Positions 44,301 to 56,300 of a stretch of DNA of 64,000 nucleotides are shown in pieces. Where the stretch lies: contig JAYKKT010000059.1 of assembly GCA_036023115.1 (NCBI GenBank), positions 9,572,501-9,636,500 of the forward strand, in the 5' to 3' direction. A program made the position numbers and the translations under genes. The notes beneath the pieces were generated by a model. That model ran no database searches. It was given only the letters and a program-made list of their open reading frames with translations, and was not told where the DNA came from. Position 1 is the first letter of the stretch, and each line of letters begins with the position of its first letter. The DNA comes from Brasenia schreberi. Its lineage: Eukaryota > Streptophyta > Magnoliopsida > Nymphaeales > Cabombaceae.

Positions 44301-47300
44301 TCTCGGCATGACCTTTTATTTCAAAATTTCCCAGTTGGAAGGTGCTTAGGTTCATCTAGTTGGTCTTATTTTTGTTTTGTTAATCCTTGTCGATGCTCAA
44401 TTTGAAGGTTTTCTGGTTGCACCCACATGCCCATTTCGTGTTGTTGATTGTAAATGTGCAATGCATCTATATGGGTGTTGGTTTTCCTACCGTAGTTTCG
44501 TTTGTGTTTTGGTATTTGAGTGATTTTATAAGGGTTGGAGTAACTTTGCCCTTTTGTCATTAAAAATTGGTTTAATGTAGATTGGCTATTGAGCTAATCG
44601 TTGCTTCCTTATATGTGGATTTTGTTTGGCTTGTTTACTTATCAAGATATTGGCTACCATTTTGGGTTTGCCATGAGAATTCTGCGAGTCTTGTACTTTT
44701 TGTGATTTTGGCTACTTTCAGAATTCCTTGGGTTCGATTTATTTTTGGTAGTAAAATTGATCCTAGTGATGCTGTTATTCTGGTATTTTAGGAACCAAGT
44801 TTTTTTTCTGATCGTATGTGGTGATGGTAGGGATATGCGATATCCCAGTAATATCAGTTTGTCTTTTTGTCATCTCATTTGTGGGAACTACTTTTTCTTA
44901 TTCTTGATTTGGCAATGTTAAACTTTACGTGGTTTAGATGGACTTATTGGCAAGAAACATGGGTTCAGTTTGATTATTGGAACATTTTAGTGGTTTACTG
45001 CTTTCCCTTCTTTCTCATGGAAACATGAAAATTTTTTATTGCACTTAATATTATTACATGTTTTTATAGTATTTGTATTGTTGAGTTAAATGAATAGATT
45101 TGGCTATTCGATCCGATTATGTTGTGCATGGTATTCAGACTTGAGTCCATCAAGGTGTGTTCCTTCCAACTTGGTTATATGCAATATTGATTGTATCAAA
45201 TTGTTTGTTGGCATGTTTAGAAGAAAAATGTGTTATGACATTTGAACGATTTCAAACTTGACTATTGATAAGATCGAAAATGTATTTGTTGAAAAACAAT
45301 AAGGGGTATCTTCTTGTATAATTGAGATCCATGTTGTTGACCTTTTGTTGAATACCTTTGTGATTAAGGTGCTTCATGTTGGTGGCCTTTTGTTGGAAAT
45401 CACTTAATGTTTGAAGATGTACTTATTGTTATTTGAGAATTAAAACTTGGTTGTTGAGTGAATTGGAAAAAAAATTCTGCTCCAATCCAAATTTTTCTGC
45501 TCCTTTCTTTAAGTCCTTTCTAATGCTTTCCACAGTCGGTTTTGAGCGGGCTCCGGTTCCTCGGCAACCCAATTTCGGCCTGTGTTTTTCCCAGGGTCTT
45601 TTTCCAACTGAGGTTCTGCTTCTCAGGACATTCTGGTATCTGTTTTGATCCGCCTTTTTCCATTTTTGGCCGGTTTATGGTGCTGTCGATCTCAAATTTC
45701 CCCACGAACTCCATTCTTCATTTTGATGGGTCGTGTCTTGGATTTCTGTCAGCTTCATCAGGTTTTTGGCCTCTTTATGCATTTTGGAGCTGACTTTTGC
45801 TTTTTGACCCAAATTATAGTTTTGGCCTTTTGTCGGGCTTTTCTCCGAACGGGCTTGAATTTTTCTTCTTTCTCTTGCTTTGGCCTCGAGATGGCTTTTG
45901 AAGTTCGGGAGTTTTTAAAATATGGTATTTTTGGGGTGTTTACAATGGTGTAGTTCAGTCAAGAGGTGAGCTAGTTTCAAGTGGGGCAGGTTGACGGTGG
46001 GTTCAACCAGCAAGGTAGGTTGGTTTAGGTAGGTTGAGCAATGTCGGTTTAAGGCAGCAAGGGGGTGAGGTAGGTGTGGCCATAACCTAGTCAAGTCGGT
46101 TTAGGGAATGGGTTTTAGGTCGATTAGGCAGCAAGGCAAGTGGGTTCGACCAAGTTGGGCGTGGGATGGTGTAGGTGCAGCCCAAACTAGGTCGGTTAGG
46201 GGCTGGTTTAGTGGGTTTAGGGCAGGTCGAGCCAAGGCTCAATCAACCTTGGTTCAGCCAAGGTGCAAGGTAAGTGCAGCCGTGAATTCCTTTTGGGTAG
46301 CTGGGTTCGGTTTAGGTGTGGGTCAAAGAGGTTAGGTTCAAGGGTCAAGTCGGCTTACCTCTTGGTGCAGCCCACGTCCACCACTTGGTGCAGCCATGGT
46401 TCGGTCAAAGGAGCAGCCGGTCCACCTCGAGCCATCATGTTGCAGCCACCTAGCCTTGGTTATTGCACTTTGGTTGCAGCCCACCCCTAGGTCAAAGCCA
46501 TCATGGTTAAGCCCACTTGACCCTAAGTCAAGACAACATGGTTAAGCCCACCTTTGTTGACTTTCACACTCTCTCTCTCTTACTTTTTCCAAGCTCTCCA
46601 AATGCCCATGCTTTCATTTCCCGTGACCCCCCCCCCCCCTTGGCCTTTTGTTGGAAATCACTTAATGTTTGAAGATGTACTTATTGTTATTTGAGAACTA
46701 AAACTTAGTTGTTGAGTGAATTAGAAAACTTTTTGTTGGCAATGAGTTGCATCTACTTGTATGACTAAGATCTATATTGTTGGCCTTTTGTTGAAGACCT
46801 TTGTGATTAAGGTGCTTTATATTGGTGGCCTTTTGTTGAAAATTAATTGATATTTTAAGATGTACTTATTGTTATTTGAAGATTTGTGATCTTGATAACT
46901 TTAAGGTTGCTTTTTCATGAGATTATGATCTCCGTTTGTTGGCCTTTTGTTGAAAATCTTTGTGATTAAGATGTTTCATGTTGTTGGCCTTTTGTTGAAA
47001 ATCTTTGTGATTAAGATGTTTCATGTTGTTGGCCTTTTGGTTGGAGAGTAATCAATATTGAAAAAGACTTATAGTTATCTTGATTAACTTGTATTTGATA
47101 AAATTGTTTTAACAAATCTTGTGAGACCTTTTGAAAAGCATGAAGTTGATTCTTTTGACTTGTTTTAATCATTCTAATGGATTGTCTTATTTTTAGAACC
47201 ATAGAATCACTTTTGAGTTTAAAGGATATTTAAGGGCCTTGAGAACTGTATGTTTGACTTGAAGTTTTTGAGCTTTGCCTTAAAAAGCTTGTTTGGGTTC

Positions 47301-50300
47301 GAGTTTATCCTCAAAACTCGGGTTTGAGCTTAGCCTTAAAGCTTGTTTGACTTGGCGGGTTTTGAGTTTAACCTTAAAAAGCTTGTTTGATTTGAAGGTT
47401 TTAAGCTTTGCCCTAAAAAGCTTGTTTGACTTAAGGTTTTGAGCTTTGCCTTAAAAAGCTTGTTTGGGTTTGAGTTTGTCTTTAAAACATGGGTTTTGAG
47501 CATAACCTTAAAAGGCTTGTTTGGTTCCCTTCCAATATCACAAGTTTGTAGTGATTTATGAATCTAGTTGTTATAATAGACAATCCTATTTAGATTATAT
47601 CAATGTTTTCTCTCAAATGACTTTCTTGAATTAGATCAAATCAACTACATAATTTTTGGCTTACCTTTTGGGTTATAAATATCTTGGTGGTTTTTAGAAA
47701 TTGAGCAAATGTACATATTGATACTTCGTTGATTTTCATGCAAGATGAAAAATGAATTGATACGTTTGTTGTGAAAAGATGATATGGAGTTGTTTCAAAG
47801 GAGGCTGTGACAACTTGGATACTATTTTGTGGAAATTTTTGTTATAAGCAAACATAAGAATTGAGTTGTATTTAATTTATGATCTTGTTAGACAAACTTT
47901 TGGTATATACATCGTAAGTTTGAGGGGGGTGTTAAATGTAATAGGTAGCATGGGCCATTAGAGCCCGTGCACTTTCTGTGCATGGCACGGGCCACTAGGG
48001 CCTGCATTGCCATAGCCGTTGGAGGGCAATGGCATGCTGGCCAACGGCTATGGCCTGGCCAGCAACTAGCCGTTAGACTCCAATGGCTAGTACTGGTCGG
48101 CTAGTCTTGGCCGGTACTCCCTCTTTTGCTACCCCTTTTTCTTCTCCATTTGCTGTGTACAAACCTCTATATATACTCCATCTTTATATCAATAAAGTAT
48201 GTTGTTTTGCACAACTTTTGTTTGTGGTTTGACTTCCTTGTTCGACACTCTTGTTGTGTTATTTGTATGTGACATCCATATTCGGATGTTTTGAGATCTT
48301 GGCGCTTTGACAAATTGCAACGTGAGCGATTCAACCTTCGATTATCAACAATTATTTACAACTGTTAACATGGCACATGATAAGGCTCTGTGGAAACAAA
48401 GAATCCATGTACCCGACCCCGTCTAGTATGGAAAAAAGCTTAGTTGTTGTTTGTTGTTGTGGTGGTTAAAATGGAGAGGAGCATCAAGTATTCTTTGTGA
48501 TAAGAAGATACCATTAAAGTTAAAAGGTAAATATTATAGAGCAGCAATTAGACCTGCCATGTTTTATGGTTCCGAGTGTTGGGCAGTTAATAAACAATAT
48601 GTACAAAAGATGTCTCTGACAGAAATGAAGATGTTGAGATAGATGAGTGGTCATACAAGAAAAGTCCATATACATAATGAGGTTATTATAAATAAATTAT
48701 GTGTGGCACCAATAGAGGATAAAATGAGAGAGTGTCATTTGAGGTGGTTTGGATATATAGAAAGAAGATCAAAAGAAGAACCTTTAAGAAGGTATGAAAA
48801 ACTAGATTTTGAAAGTATTAAAAGAGGTAGAGGACAACCACAAAAGTGTTAGAAAGAAACAATAAAGAATGATCTAGCTTATTGTGAGTTAACTGCTAAC
48901 ATGGCACATGATAGGGCTCCGTGGAAACAAAGAATCCATGTAGCCGACCCCGTCTAGTATGGGAAAAGGCTTAGTTGTTGTTGTAACCCAAGCAGACTTT
49001 GAAACATTTACAGCAAGTTTCTACATTCCCTCACAATCGCCTTTTATGTTGAACTAGAATCATTCATGTGTGCATGTGTGAGAGAATATTTTTCATGAAA
49101 GATGCACAAAAATCGCATATACTGCTCATGCTAATTTAATCTATTGAGAACGAACAAGAATTGGTTTTTATTCTTCCTCTTAACAGCAGATACTCTGTTT
49201 ATAATTCTACTAAAACATTAGGTGTTCAATCAGATACATTTAAGGCCCATCATGCATTTGAGGTGTGGAGAAATCAGGTCCCTAAACCATAGGATGATAA
49301 CAGCCAGCACATTCAATGCCCAACATACTCCAATGGGACACTCCACGAGTTTGACACTGGCCTCCTCAATAGCCTTACCAGCCAAGGGGCTTGCTAAAGG
49401 AATGAATTACCAATGTCTCTGATCTACTTTAGTCTATGTATCGCTTTCCCTAGCTGCTTCTTTGAGACTTGAGCTTAATATAAGCATTGATGTCCTTACT
49501 TTCTCAATAATAATTTTCATAAGGACTTCCTATCTCCAGTTATGCAAATTCATTGCCTAATAAATACATTTAAAAGCCCTATTCCTCAAGGTATACAAGC
49601 ATCGATCCAGCCTTTAAACCTAACAATCTAAGAAGTTCAGCACATTCCATGACTAACATACTTGACAGCCAATTTTCAGCTCCATGTAGACCTCCCACTT
49701 TAGCCACTTAATTTGGCTCAGTGCAGCCTTCCGCACATAAGAATGAGCCTCATTTAATTTTCTCATAATAATATCACAAAGAGAGTATGGAAAAAGGCTT
49801 AGTTGTTGTTGTTGTTGTAATATCACAAAGAGTCCCTATATTCAATTGCGAAAAGATGTTTGGATGGAGTAGTGTTGAGGTGAGAAAGAATCTGGGCCTT
49901 AAACTATAGGCTCCTAGGTCCAGTATGTTCCACGACCCACATAATTGACAGCCCATTCTTCAACTCCGATTCCAATTAGACCTTTCTATCTCTAGTGACT
50001 CCAATTTTCCTAGGTATTGCTTTTACCCGTTCTCTTCTAGTACTCCAACTCAAGAGTTGGTCTCCGTGACACCAATGATATATTTTAATATTTTTGTCTA
50101 CTCATTTTGTAAACAGACATATATTAGGCATTACCCCCAATAGCACTTTTTCTTTGGGAACACAACTTGTTTTATCTTGTTTTAAGGCCAACAGGTGTTA
50201 ATGTAAAGGCTAGCACCTTAGTGTTTAACATGTCGGATGTATTTGATATAAATATACACGATATACCTTAACATTTTTTGTTTACTCAGTATGCAAATAT

Positions 50301-53300
50301 GCACATATGAGATAAGAAAATACGTGCACATGCTTGTGTATATGAAAGGTAATGGCCCAGGTTGGTCCACCACAATTTACTCCAATTACAGTATCGGCAG
50401 CCTAACAAATACGTGCACATGCACATACTCAAAACTCCGCCCATGTAAGGGATCACCCTTGCATTGCCGGTCCCAAGCCCGGATAAAGGAGGAGGGTTGT
50501 GTTAGGCTTCCGACAGCCAGCGTAAAACTTCGTCGGATTTCTACAACATGGATTACAAAAATTATGAGCATTGCTTTGGGGCGTTCCCGCCTAGCGACGT
50601 GCTGCAGAGCCCGAATGCAGTAAGAAGTAAGCAAGGGCCACTACATTTTCGCCCGAATGTAGTGAATCAATTGCAGAGAGGGTTCCCACATCATGGACGG
50701 GTGTGGGTAAAGAAGTTAGTCCCGCTACATTGCCGCCTGAATGTAGTGAAAAATTTTCAGAGAGGGTCTCCGCATTTTGATTATGGACGGATGCGGGGGG
50801 TAAGGAAGCTAGTCCTAGATAATAAGATTCGTATTGGTTCTTGGAATATCGGAACATTATCGGGTAAGCTAATGGAGGTGGTAGATACTATGATTCGGAG
50901 AAAGATTCATATTCTGTGTTTACAAGAGACAAAATGGGTTGGAGAAAAAGCAAAGGAGATAGAGGATACAGGTTCTAAATTATGGTACTCTGGTAAAGAA
51001 AAGGCCCGAAACGGAGTTGGTATTATCATAAATAAAGATTTAAAGGAGAGTGTAGTAGACATACAACGATATGGTGACCGAATCATGACATTGAAATTAG
51101 TGTTAGGAGTAGAGGTTTTGAATATAGTTTGTGCTTACGCACCCCAAGTAGGACTAGAAGATAGTATAAAGACAGTTTTTTGGGAAGAGTTAGATAAGGT
51201 GTTTCAAAAGATTCCACAAAGGGAGATGATTTGTTTAGGAGGAGATTTAAATGGACATGTCGGTAAAGAGGCATTAGGATATCAAGGGATTCATGGAAAC
51301 TTTGGTTATGGGGATATAAACGAGGAAGGTAGGGAGATTTTAAATTTTGCTATGTCATTTGATCTCTTTATAGTCAATACAATCTTCAAAAAACGAGATG
51401 AACATTTAATTACTTATAAGAGTGGCTTATCACAAACACAAATTGATTACTTTATTTGTAGAAAAAAAGATAGAGCATGTTGTAAAGATTGTAAGGTAAT
51501 TCCAGGAGAAAGCTTAACCACCCAACATCGACTTTTAGTTATGGATTTACAAATAAAAAAATGGACAAAGAAGAAAAGAGTGCATCGAGCTATTCGGACT
51601 AAATGGTGGAACCTCAAAAGTGAGAAAGAAGATATATTTAAACAAAAAGTCCTTCAAGGAGATGTTTGGAATTATGTTGGCACACCCTCTGATATGTGGA
51701 ACAATATGGCTATACATATTAGGAAAGTGGCAAAAGATGTGTTAGGGGTATCTAAGGGAGGTGTACCGGCACAAAAAGAAGCTTGGTGGTGGAGTGAAGT
51801 AGTACAAAACAAAATCAAGGCAAAGAGGGCATGTTACAAATTACATTATGCTAAGAAAACTAGTGAAACTTTAGAAGCTTATAAGAAAGCAAAGAAGGAA
51901 GCAAAAAAGGCCGTTAGTGAAGCAAAAGCTAAGATTTGGGAGGACTTATATAAAAAACTCAACTCAAAAGAGGGTGAAAGAGACATTTTTAGGATAGCTA
52001 GGGCTAGAGATAAGAAAACTAAAGATCTTAATTATGTTAGATGCATAAAAGACGAGGATGAAAAAATTCTAGTGGCAAATGATGATATAAGAAATAGATG
52101 GAAAAACTATTTTTATAATCTTTTTAATGAAAATAACGATGTTAGTATTAGTTTAGGAGATTTAGCCAAGTCAGAAAAGTATATAAACCACAATTTCTAC
52201 CGACGTATTCAAAAGAATGAAGTCAAAGAGGCTCTTAAACATATGAAGAGTGGTAAATCGGTAGGACCAGATAATATTCCTATAGAAGTTTGGAAAATAC
52301 TAGGAGAAATAGGAATCACTTGGCTCACAAGACTATTTAATGAAATATGGAAAAACCAAAAGATGCCCGAGGAATGGAGAGCAAGTACACTTATACCCAT
52401 ATATAAAAACAAGGGAGACATTCAAAATTGTGCGAATTATCGAGGTATCAAGTTAATGAGTCATACTATGAAATTATGGGAAAGAATTATTGAACGTAGG
52501 TTAAGACAAGTATCAAGTACAACAGAGAACCAATTTGGATTTATGCCTGGTAGATCTACTATTGAAGCGATTCACCTTTTGAGACGTCTTATGGAACATT
52601 TTAGAGCAAAAAAGAAAGACCTTCACATGATATTTATTGATCTAGAAAAAGCTTATGATAGGGTACCGAGGGAGGTTCTTTGGAGAACTTTGGAAAAAGA
52701 GGTATCCCATTGACATATATTAACCTTATAAGAGACATGTATGATGGTGCAAAAACATGTGTGAGGACTCATGAAGGAACGACAGACTTCTTTGAAGTTA
52801 ATATTGGGTTACATCAAGGATCAACTTTAAGTCCATACTTATTTATAATGGTGATGGATGAGTTAACAAAACATATTCAAGATGAAGTACCTTGGTGTAT
52901 GTTATTTGCAGATGACATTGTATTAGTGGAGGAGTCTAAGGAAAAAGTTAATAGAAAATTGGAACTATGGAGAGAAACATTAGAAAACAAAGGCCTCCGA
53001 CTTAGTAGAACAAAGACAGAATATATGGAATGTAAGTTTGATCATTTGGCTACTTCAGAGGACATAGAAATTAAAATTGGCACACATTGCATTCCCCAAA
53101 AGGAAAGTTTTAAATACCTAGGGTCAATTTTTCAAAGTGATGGAAGAATTGATGGAGATGTTACACATAGAATTAATGCTGGTTGGTTAAAATGGAGAGG
53201 AGCATCAGGTATTCTTTGTGACAAGAAGATACCATTAAAATTAAAAGGTAAATATTATAGAGCAGCAGTTAGGCCTGCCATGTTTTATGGTTCTGAGTGT

Positions 53301-56300
53301 TGGACAGTTAATCATCAACATGTACAAAAGATGTCTGTGACAGAAATGAAGATGTTGAGATGGATGAGTGGTCATACAAGAAAAGACCGTATACATAATG
53401 AGGTTATTAGAAACAAATTAGGAGTGGCACCAATAGAGGATAAAATGAGAGAACATCGTTTAAGATGGTTTGGACATATAGAAAGAAGATCAAAAGAAGA
53501 ACCTGTAAGAAGGTTAGAAAACCTAAATTTGGAAAGTATTAAAAGAGGTAGAGGACGACCACAAAAGTGTTGGAAAGAAACAATAAAGAATGATCTAGCT
53601 TATTGGGAGTTAACTGCTAACATGGCACATGATAGAGATCTGTGGAAACAAAGAATCCATGTAGCCGACCCCGTCTAGTATGGGAAAAGGCTTAGTTGTT
53701 GTTGTTGTTGTACAGTATCGGCAGCTATGTCACTCGCCACAGGCTTGCCAATACCCAGGCTCAGTGAAGCTCAATCAATTAGACATTGACCATTGCAAAT
53801 GGAAATGGGAAACAAATGGTCCCTTGTGCATGATATACATCTAAAATCTATGCTTTATGAACATTGATTCCCAGGAATGAAAACAGCTGAAGGATTATTC
53901 CTTACAAAATCCTTGCGCCTTGTATTTAAAAATGTCGAATATGCAGGTGCCCATTTCTCGTTGATACAAAAAAAAGCAGCTTCTTCTTTCCTTTCAACCC
54001 TGCTAAGTGGAAGTCCTCACTGATGGTAGCCGAATTTATTTCAGCACTCATGGGATACCAAATATAATTAGGTTTAGGCATTCCTCCAGTCCGAGCAAAC
54101 TTCAGTGCATCTTCTACACATTACACTCGTGAAAGAGTCTTCAAAAGAAATGAGAATATATAGTATTGACGTATGCCTAAATCCTTAGGGAGGAAAAGGA
54201 CATTTTTTTGAGTTCTGGAAACAAAAGCCATTGGAAACTAAGTTACAATTCAAACTTCTCAGCAGCATCCAAATAGAGCTTTGCAGAGATTCGATACAGG
54301 ATCAGTATGCAGTAATATACATTGTGCCAAGCTGAAAAGGTCCTCCTATGAACATGTGGCAAGTGTCTATCATGCATACTGTATGAGATATGTATGCAGT
54401 CAACAGGATTTCCAAAAACATTATGACCAGAAGCATATAAAAGAACACCATCAGACAAGTTGTGATGCAAGAGTTGAAAAGAACATAACATAAAACAATG
54501 CAAATTACAATGGACATAGGAACCCAACCAAAAGCAGCCCATTATAACACCTGCAATTGACCTTTTATAATACCTGCAATTCATATACCTGAAAAATGAG
54601 AGCATCCACATACCTTACAGACAGGTCTGTGAGGATCCTTCATGTTCACCAATAGGTTTTCACACTTCAGATCAAAATGAACTATCTTCTTCTCATGCAA
54701 ATATTCCATCCCGAATGATGCATCCATGGTAATGATTAATCTCTTCCGACGATCAATTGTTCTGTTCAATTAAATGAGAGCTTATCCAAAATATACCAGT
54801 GGCATGGCATGTAGGACAAATCTGACAGGCTATTGCACTTAATGTAACAAAAAACTAGAAAAGAATATAAAGACTAATAGAAGAAACAGAAGATTCTCTC
54901 ATGACAAATGTCAACCTGTCTTTCTTCTGTAGGACCTGTTTTAGGGATCCATTAACCATAAACTCCGTGACAGTAGCCAGCGACCCCCCAGGGCCATCGC
55001 GAACAACGCCATAGAACGCGACAACATTTGGATGATGCAAAGAACTCAGAAGTAGAGCTTCTTTCCAAAATTCTGCGATCTAAAGAAGCACAATGGAAAC
55101 TATGAAGTTGTAAACCTCCCATCTAATTAAAACAAAGATGACAGAAATGAAACAAATAGAAAACAAGAACGCAAATCAGAGCGAGTAAAACTTACTTTTT
55201 GGAACTTCAAAGGACAGGCCGTAATCTAATTGAATATTACATCAAGTTGCATTTTCTTGAAATATCAACAACCACATTCTCAAATCTCAACCATAATTTG
55301 ATTAAGAATGGTTTGGCCTATGTTATAGGGTACTTTCCACATTACGGCACAAGCTTTCTATAGACTTGCACTCTAAGCCTACATCACTTTGGTTGAGTCT
55401 ACAAAGCCACATGAGGACAACTTGAAGAAGACTAGAATTGCACTAGCTTAAGTATTCAATTGAGTCAAAGCTGAGAGAAGCTTCAATTTAATCAGAATTA
55501 AATCAACAACCACATTCAAACTCTGCCCATGTAAGGGATCACCCTTGCATGGCCAGTCCCAAGCCCGGATAAAAGAGGAGAGTTATGTCAGGCTTCTGAC
55601 AGCCAACGTAAAACTTTATCGGACTTACCATGGATTCTACAAAAAAAAACAAAGAATCCATGTAGCCGACCCCATCTAGTATGGGAAAAGGCTTAGTTGT
55701 AGTTGTAGTTGTAGTAGTAGAATTAAATTAATAAGATAATCATCAGAAGTTAATTACCAAACATCATGAGTCAAGTACATCTTATCTTTTACACATCTTA
55801 TTTTTTACACCATTTAACAACAGGAATTGAGCATCCTCTTGGCAAATTGGTATCAATCTTCTAATTATTGTATCACATCATATGACATGATAAAATAATT
55901 CATATATACAAGATTATGGATACCTGGACCAATATGATTGAGGTAATCATTATTTGAGACATTTACACAGTACATAATGAACTGTACCAGTGTGATACCG
56001 TATATTATTATCATATTAATATCGTTTCTTTTTTTTAATGAGGAATAAAGTTGCTGGTTGCTGTTTGAGGTGAAAAGAGTGGCCTAAAAGTAGTCTTGTT
56101 GTAATGACCTACCCTAGTCGAGTAAGGTGGCAGCATGTAATTATTCCCTAGTAATTAGCTTAGAAGAAAGCTGCAAAATGTACTGCAAATGTCCTTGAAA
56201 AGACTGGAATCGATGATTTTCAGTCTTAACACGCTATGAATGTACTTGAAGAGGTGCTTTAGCCAAGGATCTAATTTTACAAATACTGTATGTACCTTCT

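Larger units (their letters stand above)
43157..47920 (+). other. interior of the non-coding LTR element
   Basis: AT-rich with no supportable gene. 45950-46510 is G-rich with repeated gtttaggt and gcagcc words; a run of C is at 46627. Diffuse tandem repeats lie at 45335-45425, 46640-47060 and 47225-47530 (listed). Frames at 45433-46490 show no known domain. Confidence 0.6.
42714..48360 (+). mobile_element. 5.6-kb LTR retrotransposon without coding genes
   Basis: Complete structure: left LTR 42714-43143, initiator-tRNA-Met primer site TGGTATCAGAGCC directly after it (43144-43156), purine tract before the right LTR (47921-47929), right LTR 47930-48360, and ACTGCT/ACTGTT flanks (42708-42713, 48361-48366). 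The 4.8-kb interior has no gag or pol frame. The two LTRs differ at about 8% by eye. It must rely on proteins of other elements. Plus strand, antisense to the kinase gene. Confidence 0.88.
41805..48460 (+). mobile_element. LINE G, RTE clade, 5'-truncated and split by an LTR element
   Basis: 41805-42713 covers RT from the EAIHLL segment through FAYD (the usual FADD is changed) to the C-terminal region; 48361-48460 is its 3' end with TTG tail. The LTR element 42714-48360 separates them. About 142 bp are deleted at 42443, where two bases are shared by both edges. A TGG-to-TAG stop at about 42457 and the YEKL variant are shared with LINE H. Confidence 0.88.
50433..53710 (+). mobile_element. LINE F, RTE clade, full length and nearly intact
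   Basis: About 3.28 kb with 5' leader, one gene in two overlapping frames and a TTG tail. TACAGTATCGGCAGC occurs at 50387-50401 and 53711-53725. Between the left duplication and the element start are 31 extra bases (50402-50432), partly copied from 50318-50333. In intron 5, antisense to the kinase gene. RTE elements have one protein with APE endonuclease and RT and short repeat tails, as here. Confidence 0.95.

Noticed and set aside
46640..47530. CRISPR-like array
   Set aside because: Repeats are diverged and unevenly spaced, and the DNA is plant nuclear; they are internal repeats of an LTR element.
43157..47920. small genes inside the LTR element
   Set aside because: Frames of 63-102 codons have no domain and overlap repeats or shifting composition.
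41760..48990. target-site duplication around LINEs G plus H
   Set aside because: AACTACAAGC before G and AACCCAAGC after H are only loosely alike; too weak to claim.
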